Position numbers and translations under genes: made by a program. The notes beneath the pieces were generated by a model. That model worked only from the letters and a program-made list of their open reading frames with translations, was not told the origin of the DNA and ran no database searches. Positions 55,701-64,000 of a stretch of DNA of 64,000 bases are shown here, piece by piece (position 1 is the first letter of the stretch; the number at the start of each line of letters is the position of its first letter). This DNA is from Haematococcus lacustris (lineage: Eukaryota > Chlorophyta > Chlorophyceae > Chlamydomonadales > Haematococcaceae): assembly GCA_030144725.1 (NCBI GenBank), contig JASKMD010000009.1:372001-436000 (forward strand). The letters run 5' to 3'.

Positions 55701-57765
55701 GCCACCAGCAGCTGCAGCCACAGCCACAGCTGCCACCAGCAGCAGCACAGGCCTTGACCTGGCCTTTGTCTCATTAACATGTACAGATGGGTTCACAGCT
55801 CTGGTCAGCAACATCATGCGCTGGAGCTATGCAATGTGCCATCTCATGCCTGCAGCCAGGTGCACAGCAGCTGCAGGCACACATGTTTGTGTGTCCATTC
55901 AAGTTGCTGCTGCATGCGCTGTTAATGCATCCCTTTGCCCTTGTTGCCGCGATGCTTGTCCCGTTGTTTGTTCTTTGCACACTGTACACTATCGCTACTG
56001 CAGCCGCCACTGCAGCTGGGCCTGCTGTCCGGCCTCGCCACGTACTGGCCAGGCTTGAGGCTTGCACCAAAGCCCTTCATTTACCCCACACATGTGGTCC
56101 CATATGGTGTTCATCTACCCTTATCATGCCTCGCCTACATCATGCCAGTCCTGGTAGAGCTGAGGAACCCTGTTGGCGTTCAGCACCTTGCCACCTTGTC
56201 GGGGTCTTGTTTAAGACGTGGGTTCAACTCCCATTGGGTGCCCAATGATTAACCCAGAGCAGCCATTGCTGCGCTTGCCTTGTGGAGCTTGTGTGTGTGT
56301 GAGGTCTGAATATACGAGCCCGTTGTGAAGCTTGTCTGCTTGAGATGCAGAGGACAGTGTTTTCGCTGTATGTGGCTTGATAGCCCGATGAGGTTGTTTT
56401 GCTGTATAAGGCTCGACACACAGAGGGTCCTGTCAGGAAAGGCCTGGTTGTTGTCAGGGAATGTGGTAGTCTAGCAGAGTGTTGTGGCCTAGGAAGGTGC
56501 TGTCAAGAGAGGACTTGTAGGGATTTGTCAGGGACTGTGGTGGCCTGGCAGGGAGTGTGTTGTCCAACACCCTACAGGGCCTGCTGCTCGCAGGGTTCTT
56601 GAGCGTGGCGTGCAGAGCATGAGGAACTTGGAGTCCCTGGAGCTGAGTGAGTGTGCGGTGCGGGGCGACTCCCTGCAACCGCTGCTGCGCGCCATCCGCA
56701 AGCACAAGGCCCTCACAAAGGTGATGCGGACAGCAGCAGCAGCAGCACCTTCTGCCCTATCCAGCACCGCCCATCTGATGGAAGCAGCAGCTAGCAACAG
56801 CTTCATCGCCAGCATCACCACCATCATCACCACCACCACCATCATTGTCATCATAAGATAGAAGTCTTTAGACATGGTGTCATCTCAGGCTGCTGCCAGT
56901 GGGCCATGCTGCCATCCTGCACGCCCTTTCCTGCACGTGCCACCCACCCCTGCAGGTCAAAGTGGTGCAGACTGGCATCCTGAAAAAGTACCGCAACACT
57001 AAGACGTCTGCCCTAGGCGCCCTGTTCAAACCCAAGCTGGGGCTGACTCATGTGGCCGTGAGCGGGGCGTTCTGGGGCGAGACCCTGATGCAGGTCAGGG
57101 CTAGGCTCAAGGCAGGCTAGTCAGTGGCACCGCCACACTCCACATCAACATCACCACCATGTGTGCTGCAGCACATGCCAACAGCACACGCCATGTGACG
57201 GTTGCATCTGTGGTGGCATAGTCTCCAGTCAATGTGAGTGTGAGTGGGAGAGCAGCTGGGCCTGCAGCAGGTGTGGGGGTGCGTGGTGGTGGTGGTGCAT
57301 GCAGGCTGCTGCTGACCAGCTGAAGACGCACACCACTCTGCAATCGCTGGCAATTGAGTTCCCAGTGAGTACTAGCCTCAACCCAGACTGCTAGAACTAG
57401 CAACCAGCACCAGCGCCTCCTAGCACCACCTAGCACCTTATGCCGAGCGTGCACTAGCATACTGTTGTGCACCAGCATGCTGTTGTGCACTGGCATGCTT
57501 GCATCTGGGCTATGGCTATGGCTATGGCTATGGCTGTCTTCAGCGCATCTAATGCTGAGCATAAACCTGGATCTGGCTCCCTTGTTGGGCTGGGCTATGC
57601 GAATCCAAATCTAGCACTGAGTCGGCAGTTGTGCACCAGTAAGCTGGTTTGCTCCTCCATGGTGGCCCCACATCCTGCACACAGCTAGAAGAGGCTGGTC
57701 ACAGTGGGTGCAGGCCATTAAGTAAAGAGGAAATGTGACAAAGGTCTATGCTGGTGTGTCCCCCT

Positions 57766-57806
<41 letters not shown>

Positions 57807-60800
57807 TCTGCCAGCAGCACTGGAGCACCCCAGCACCAGAACATGAGCATTGAGTGTGTGCCTCGTGTGTGCCTCATCAGTGTCAGGCCTCAGTGTCCGC
57901 CCTACCATCAGCACCTCCCTCCTCGGCCCAGCAAGCTACAAGTACCACGCAAAGGCAGAATCAGGTCCTCTCACTAGGGATGGTGTTTTGCCTGGCCTAC
58001 CACCTACACTAGCGCCTGACCCCTGTGACAGGGCTATAGCCCTAGACTTGGCATGGCATGCATGCACTGATGGAAGCTGATGGCAGCTCAAAGGGGGGCA
58101 CACACAACTGTGCCGCAGCAGGCTGCTGCGGCTGGGCCTTGGGTGGCCGGTCGCACAGCCGCTCATCACCCAGCTCTGGCTACACACTCCTAGGCCTTGG
58201 CTGACAGAGCCAGGTCAGTTGAGCCATGGAACAGGGCCACCGCAAGCAGCATACAGCTCCTTCTCAACCCCCTGTGTTTTGCCAGTCTCTCTCGTTTGCC
58301 CTGTTGCTCGGCTTCCACCCCACCCTGCCCCACCTCGCATGTATTCCCTGACTGCCTACCTGCATGGCGGTACCTACCCCAACCTGGGCGAGAGTGCCTG
58401 CTGCACGCAGGCAGTAAGCAGCGCCGATGCTGATGCTGAGGGAACAGGGTCAGCCCACCCCGCCGCCACCTTTCAGGCGGCGCTGGCCCAGATGCTGCAG
58501 CTGTTTAGCAAGGGAGCAGCGCACAGTGGCCAGGCTGGCAGGGGGCCGGCTGGGCTACCTGCCTGGGGGGAAGCGGCGGGAGCAGGTAAGCTGGATACGA
58601 TGACATCCAGCCTGATGCTGATCCAGAGTCATCAGCACACTGCCACTGCTATCATAATGGCTCTGATACTGGTCTACAAGGTAGGAGCCTGAATGTAGTG
58701 AAAGGTGGTGACCTGAAGGCCTGACAACAAGGGTTGACCGTTAGCAGCGTAGGCAGATGAGATGCCGCAGGACCAGACTAGGGTCCTACAGGCGAACCAA
58801 AACAAGAGGTCACTCTTAAGCAAACATAGAGGTTGGCCTGACTGGCACACCCCTAACTCCAACAAGCAGAACTCCGAACAGAATCCTCAGGGCGCTGCTG
58901 CTAGACCCCCGGCTGACAGCCATGCCAGCAGCAGTGGTCACCAGTGGCATTGGCCTGCGCTGTAAGCTGAAGGGCCTGCTCCTCAACACGCACCACATCA
59001 GCCTGAGCGGCTTGAAGCGCAACAGAAGGGACCTCAAGTGCACCCTAGCAAAGGCAACACACCAAGTTTCACAGGCTTAACAAGGGCACAACAACGAGCT
59101 AAGGCCACTGCTGGCACTGCAAAGGTGGCATCATCACCACCACCACCACCCAGGGCACCCAACATGTGCCTCCTGCGCATGAGCCAACATCATGCGCCAC
59201 TGGTCATGCATGCCCTGGCATGCGCATGGCATGTGGCAAGTCTGAGGCATGGCTATGTCTGCGCATGCCTGTGACGGTGCATGCCCATGACTATATCTGA
59301 AATGCATGTGCTCTGCTTCAGTGTGGTATCACCCAAGGGTGAGTGCGATAGTCTAGTACCAGGGCTTGAGCAGCACCTCTGGCATGGGGTTCCAAGACCC
59401 CTGCGCTGCAGCATCCTGTTGCAGGTGTGGCGGCAGCATCTGCCGCGGCAGCAGCGGCCGCAGCAGCGGCGGCGGCCGGCCTGCTTGCTGGCACCAGCCT
59501 GGCGCTGACCAGCCTGGCCAGCAGACTGGGCGTGTCAGGGGCCAGCAGCAAGGGCCCACTGGTCAGCATCAAGTACATGCTCGCGGCCTCCACCATACTC
59601 AGGAGGTAGGGGCCCATGCGGTGCATGCTGCCCAGCCAATAATTACAACATGTGCGTCCATGTCAGCTGCGTCTGGGCTGCTAAGTCAAGCAGCCATAGC
59701 GGTCTGAACAGGGTAGCCCATCATCATGCAGCCCCTTGCTCCTGACTGCTTTTGGCTGCTCCTGGCTGCCCCTGCAGCTGCCCCTCCCTGACCTCCCTGG
59801 CGCTGCACCGCCACGTGATGAGTGAGCAGGGCGTGGCTCTGCTGGCCAGTGCGCTGCAGACCAATGTCCAGCTGCGCGCCCTAAGCCTCCAGGGCAGCAG
59901 TGTGGGCGACTTGGGTGTGGTGCCCCTAGCACGCGCCATCAGGCACAGCCGGACCCTCACCTCACTCAACCTGAGGTGAGCCACTCAACCCCAAACAAAT
60001 GAGAGGACCGACCAACCCCGCAACAGTCCCGCCAACAGCGTCACCGAGACCTATCAGCACTGCTCAAACACACACATACATACACGCGCACGCAGGCACG
60101 CGCACACATATGCACAAACCTGCATAATGTGGCAAAACAATATGGCAACATAATCACATATGGATGGTTAGGGACAAGGGTACGTGTGGCATAGCCATGC
60201 GTGTGTGGAACAGAGTGTGGCTGGGGCTGTACTGTGCGCACCCAGGGGGTGTGGGCTGACCGGGGAGGGCCTCGTCCTGCTGGCGGGAGGTGTGGCCGAC
60301 AACCGCGGCTTGACGGCCTTGGACCTCAGTGCCAACACCATGAATGGCGCGGCAGGTGCGCTTGCTAGGGAGCACAGTTGGCTCCATGGCCAGGGGCAAT
60401 GAGGGGTGTAGGGTCAGGGTGGGTGTGGTGTGTTGCAGAGCCATTGCTTGCGGGCTATTGCTGTGGTTGGTTGTGACACGTGAGGTGAACCCCACAAGGG
60501 CAAACCTCACACGTGTGTGTGCGTGAGGAGGTGAGGTGCAGTCACGTGGTTCTGTGTTGTGCATACACCCCAACTATGCTTGCTTGTTGGATGGATGTTT
60601 TGATATTTTGATGTTTTGATCCTGTGTTGCGCACACAGTGTGGTGAGGTATGAATGGTCGCTTTAAAAAGTGACTTTCTGACCTGAGCCATGTACCTGAG
60701 CCATGCACCTGAGCCATGTACAATGCTCAATCATGATGAGTTGTTGTACGGCTGCATGGCTGCATGGCGGCGTGTGTGTTGCAGTGCGTGCTGTTGCCCG

Positions 60801-63800
60801 CGCTATGCGGCTGAACAACGGGCTGAAGAGCTGGCTACTGGACGACTGTGGCGACAGCCTCGCAGCGGACCAGGCTGCACTCACCGTGCTGGTGGACACC
60901 GTGGCTTGCAACCAGCACATCACACACCTGTCATTGGCCAGCAGCCCTCTCCAGGTGGCTTAAGTGTTAGGGCTTAGCTGCTGCCCCTTGCTGGCCCCTG
61001 CTGCCCCAAGCTGCCCCGGGACCCTGCTGCATGCCACCAGCTTCTCATGGCTGAATTTACCCACCTCATACTGCATCCTGCTCATGCCTAGCTGTAGCCA
61101 CTCAGCCCCTGGCTAAAGCCCTCGCCACCTTGGCAGCTGTCCGAGTGATCCTGGATGCAGCCTTCTTAACATGGGTGTGCGTGCGTCTATGAGTGTGAGT
61201 TAGTAGCAATCCTTGTTTAGCCAACGGTACGAGTCCATGCTGAGCTCTGGCGGAGAGTGGGGTCTAGGCTCAGGGTCATTTGTCCATTCATCACCCTGCA
61301 CTATTCAAGTGGGTAAGTGGGGAAGGTGCAAAAGCTGTATGCGGATAGGTGAGTGGACGTGAGCAAGAGAGGGAAGGTAGAGCTGGGCTGGTGCTGGTGC
61401 TGGGCTCCCTACCTTTGGCTAGACACCTGTTCACGTCTACCCGGCCCCGTGATGTGCGGTGTGCGCAGGCATCAGGTGCAGCCCTACTGGCCTCTGCCCT
61501 CTTGCGGCAGCAGCAGGCAAGCGCAGCAACAGCTGCAGCCGGGCTGGACGCTGTGGGGTCTCAGGGCCCTGGCCCCAGCGGCTGTGTGCTGCAACACCTC
61601 GACCTGGGTGCGGGGGACAAGGTGATCGCCTTCAACACACCTGACCTGTGCCCACTGTGACTCCCCATGATGCAGGCCAGGCCTCGTTGCGTCAGCCTCG
61701 GACTCCTCGCATGCTGCTGCCAGCTGCACCCAATAGGACTGCTGGCTTCTGTCATCACCAGCATCACCATCATCACCATCAGCATCACCAGCATCACCAT
61801 CAGCAGCAGCATCGGCAGCATCAGCATCAGCATCACCAGCATCACCAGCATCAGCATTACCATCAGCACCATTGGCATCGTCGTTCTATTGCATTGCCCT
61901 AGTGGCGTTGGTGCAACACACAGTCTTATACAACCTCAATGCGCTGACTTCTGTGCTCCATTTGTGGCTGACAGTGGACAACTGCTGTAGTCCTTGCCAC
62001 AAGGTTAGGCGGTATGCCCGATGTACTAGTCCTGCTGGGCGCAGGGGCCATCTGGCACCTCAGCATGTAAGACTAGAATGCTGCTAGTAGTCTGGTACAA
62101 CTGGATCAGTCATAATGCAAAGTGCCTACTCGAGCTTGACCAGCTGGCCACGCATGCACTCAAATGTGGTACCATTGATGTGTCGATGCTGCTGTGAAGG
62201 AAGAGCTTTGCAAGCTGGCTAGGCATGCATGCCAGCCATGCAACCAGTTTCAGTACGACTGAAAGATGTTGCATTACCCAGACAGGCAGGCGTCAGGGCT
62301 CCTTAGTTCACATTCACTGCTGACTTGCAGTAGACCTGTGGCAGCAGCACACAGTCCACGTCACACCCAGGCGATCTTGCACATCTTGTAGTCTTGCATG
62401 CCACCTTGTTTTTGTTACTTTGTGTCACCCAGGTTAACCCAGGTGATGGTCACGTCAGCCATTAGAGCCCCTGCCACCATGTCGCCCAGTCCCTTGCGTC
62501 ACCCACGGTCACCCAGGTCACACATGCTGGCTTGCACGCCACCTTGTGTTACTCAGGTGCCAGTGCAGTACAGACTGCAGGACGCCAGCATGGCCCTCCT
62601 GGCTGCAGCGCTGCCGGCTCTGTCATTCACCCTCACCCGCCTGCACCTCACGGTGAGGAGCCTCCCCCTGCCCCACCGCATCGCTCCCTCCACCTTGCCT
62701 GCATCCCACTCTGCTGTCATTCCTCCTGCCTCCACAACAAGGCAATCAGCAGCACTGCCTAGCAACCAGCACTTCATTTTGGCAGTGTTAGACAAAACCT
62801 GGATCCAATGGGTGAGGCACAGGGGCAGGTCAAGCAGGGCAGGGCGCAGCAGAGTCAGCAGGCCAGAGCGGGGTGAACTGTTGACAAGGGGTGAGCATGC
62901 TTTGCGCTGCTGTGCCTGAGAGGCCGCTGCTGTGCTGCCCTTGTGGGCAGGCTGCTGCAGTGGCTGTATTGCACAGGGCTTGCGAGCCTGGCAAGGCTCT
63001 CAGCAGGGCAAGGTGTCCAGGTCATGTGCATATATGGGATGGGACTGCAGTCCTCCCCCTCGTGCATGAGCTCCTTGCTGCTCTGCCTCATTGCATGCTG
63101 CTTCATGCTTATGTATCATAAAGTTATACATGCGTAGTTTCCTGCACATATACAATGTGTTTAAGCGTATTGTACGTAAGATCATCATTGCTGCTTGACA
63201 TAAATCGCTGCTTCATGTGGACGTGCAGGGCCACACCTTGGGTCTGGCAGCCTGCAGCGAGCTTGCCGCCGCCCTGCCCCTGTGCCCGCACCTGAACTAT
63301 CTGGACCTGGGCCTCACCAAGCTGGCTGACCCCGGGCTGGTGCTCCTCACGCCAGGGCTGCAGGTGCGGGGCGCTGCTGCACCGCACTCCTGCTCGCACA
63401 CACCAGCCATCGCTGCCTTGACACCAGCTGCTGACTGCAATGGTTAGGATTGGGGAAGGGGTTGGGGTGAGGGCACGAGGGGCAACCCTCTACTGCCCTG
63501 TTCTGGCCAAGCCTGTTCCACCCTTTGTCAACCTGTACACAGTTAGGTGCCTAATGTGCCTACTAGCTTTTGGCGTTCAAGGCCCATACTTCGATTTATA
63601 CTACTCCAATTCGATTTTATTTGGGCCTGTTCAAATTATGCACCTTACTGTGTACTGGCCGAGCTCGCTCCACATCGCTCCTCGCTGCCCTGATCTGCCC
63701 AGGCCTGCCCCTCTCTCACGCACCTGGTCCTCAGTGGCCTGCAAGGCCTGCAGCTACCCGGTGCCCGAGCCCTGGCCAACCTCCTGCGAGGCCCCTGCAG

Positions 63801-64000
63801 CCGTGCCAGCAGCACAGGCCCCACCCCACCCCTCTCACCCTCCACCTCCAGAGCCACCCTGACGCCCCTGAGACCCGGGGTCACAGCGGGCAGCCAGGAG
63901 GGGGACACCGGCGCTGGCAATGCAGGGATGGTGGGCAAGGCGGCTGTGAGGGGGCAGGCACAAGGCTGTAGGCTGCTGCTCCTGGACCTGTCCTTCTGTG
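47545..64000 (+). CDS. Large membrane protein: XK-like multi-pass core fused to RNI-type LRRs (partial)
   Basis: Proposed exons: 47545-48117, 48954-49034, 49370-49447, 50206-50321, 51190-51280, 51825-51898, 52538-52613, 52695-53660, 54048-54107, 54477-54539, 55097-55165, 55456-55525, 55787-55859, 56594-56720, 56956-57093, 57305-57364, then an unresolved part (57365-59424, probably with an exon ending at 58584), 59425-59605, 59778-59975, 60246-60355, 60785-60954, 61469-61621, 62557-62652, 63229-63363, 63703 to the window end. Phases match at all joins outside the unresolved part. ATG at 47545 is the first in frame (MEDQHRQVAVSP). About 190 disordered residues come first, then a multi-pass membrane core, then leucine-rich repeats. 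I know of no matching family architecture; the role is unknown. The gene continues past 64000. Confidence 0.75.
49055..49253 (+). repeat. Degenerate telomere-like repeats in an intron
   Basis: CCCTAACCCTAACC at 49057-49070, then about 140 bases of TTAGGG, TCAGGG and TTTGGG units in the opposite strand sense. They lie in the intron between exons 2 and 3 of the large gene. A shorter CCCTAACCCTA stretch is in DGD1 intron 5 (34129-34143). Confidence 0.75.
50411..50449 (+). repeat. (GGT)n run in an intron of the large gene
   Basis: Perfect trinucleotide run between the exons ending 50321 and starting 51190. Confidence 0.9.
51025..51135 (+). repeat. ~17-bp tandem (GCGTGAATAGGCC unit)
   Basis: Six to seven head-to-tail copies of a unit CAGCGTGAATAGGCCTC with small changes, ending ~55 bases before the exon at 51190. 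Confidence 0.88.
51283..51418 (+). repeat. ~56-bp direct duplication in an intron
   Basis: Two copies of a unit containing AAGCTCTCAGTCATTAAGAC and CTGGCTGAGCATCAACAAC, just after the exon ending 51280, preceded by a short TTTTTAAGCATCAAC tandem. Confidence 0.8.
51594..51704 (+). repeat. (CAC)n / (CCA)n array in an intron
   Basis: About 35 perfect trinucleotides, which give poly-His, poly-Thr or poly-Val readings in different frames; not coding. Confidence 0.93.
55166..55167 (+). other. GC 5' splice site in the large gene
   Basis: The junction GCCCAGCAG|GCAAGCAC ends the exon coding DHIFTMNGFPLHRDKARFGP and joins in frame to AYVLINAFNRFPEL at 55456. No GT near the exon end would do so. Confidence 0.65.
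55275..55314 (+). repeat. (CTG)n(GTG)n run
   Basis: Compound trinucleotide run in the intron opened by the GC donor at 55166. Confidence 0.8.
57768..57806 (+). repeat. (CAG)n run in unresolved part of the large gene
   Basis: About 13 CAG units directly after a possible acceptor (CCCCCTCAG). If exonic it would code poly-Gln, poly-Ala or poly-Ser. The Gln frame stops soon after, so coding use is doubtful. Confidence 0.75.
61757..61880 (+). repeat. (CATCACCAG/CAGCAT)n-type array
   Basis: Imperfect CAT/CAC/CAG trinucleotides with a 9- to 12-bp higher period, in the intron between exons 61469-61621 and 62557-62652. Confidence 0.8.

Larger units (their letters stand above)
56594..64000 (+). other. 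Leucine-rich repeat region of the large gene
   Basis: Repeats of roughly 28 residues of the ribonuclease-inhibitor/NLR type, for example NLESLELSECAVRGDSLQPL, LTSLALHRHVMSEQGVALLA, LRALSLQGSSVGDLGVVPLA, LTALDLSANTMNGAA, HITHLSLASSPLQ, LQHLDLGAGDK, LTRLHLTGHTLGLAACSEL, LNYLDLGLTKLADPGLVLL and LTHLVLSGLQGLQLPGARAL. Exon ends often fall at similar points of the repeat, suggesting growth by exon duplication. The repeats are probably on one side of the membrane, as a binding surface. A further LRR-like stretch (LKGLLLNTHHISLSGLKRNR, 58966-59040) lies in the unresolved part. Confidence 0.75.

Noticed and set aside
56218..56234. T-arm-like GTGGG-TTCAACT-CCCAT, possible tRNA gene
   Set aside because: The sequence before it gives only a ~60-base partial fold without a proper D arm or seven-base anticodon loop, and it lies in an intron of the large gene; at most a tRNA-derived fragment.

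Overview
The window looks like nuclear DNA of a green alga, most likely a volvocalean chlorophyte (a Haematococcus-like species is my guess; no marker here fixes the genus). The grounds are GC-rich sequence, many short-unit tandem arrays, genes broken into many small exons by short-to-medium introns, TGTAA poly(A) motifs after genes, and a plastid galactolipid synthase.

Layout. 1-2704 is non-coding, with a long (CCCCTG)n array. 2705-18204 is a retrotransposon block. A Ty3/gypsy chromovirus (2705-12807, 5-bp target duplication GCGGT) has lost most of gag and the protease, and it is split by an intact Ty1/copia element (4037-10056, duplication ATATC). Eighty bases further on lies a second chromovirus (12888-18204, duplication CGCAA), which has an in-frame TGA between gag and pol and an 11-bp duplication that breaks pol. 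18205-24215 holds several copies of a DNA-transposon family (27-bp terminal inverted repeats, 4-bp target duplications), some nested or rearranged. A possible small unknown gene lies between them (20638-21743, minus).

24979-28847 (minus) is a nine-exon gene for a type-I membrane protein: signal peptide, coiled coil, WD40-like propeller, one C-terminal membrane helix. 32105-32813 (minus) encodes mitochondrial ribosomal protein bL28m. 33608-37891 (minus) is a six-exon DGD1-type digalactosyldiacylglycerol synthase. 38163-41343 is a Tc1/mariner-like element with TA flanks. A long member of the 4-bp family, carrying a coiled-coil reading frame, is inserted in it. This nest fills the space between the divergent DGD1 gene and the ten-exon organellar release factor RF1 gene (41400-46429, plus). 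From 47545 to the window end runs one very long gene (plus). It encodes a disordered N-terminus, a multi-pass membrane core with an XK/XKR-like ESIPQ..LQ motif, and a long series of ribonuclease-inhibitor-type leucine-rich repeats.

The host genes are housekeeping functions of the two organelles (plastid galactolipid synthesis, organellar translation termination, mitochondrial ribosome) plus two membrane proteins of unknown role. They do not form a pathway. The most unusual items are the XK-like/LRR fusion gene, the 4-bp-duplication transposon family with its cargo-like reading frame, tRNA T-arm-like hairpins inside both chromoviral LTRs, and three GC-AG introns supported by reading frame. Exon models were made by eye from splice motifs, phase continuity and family conservation; no transcript or database search was available.
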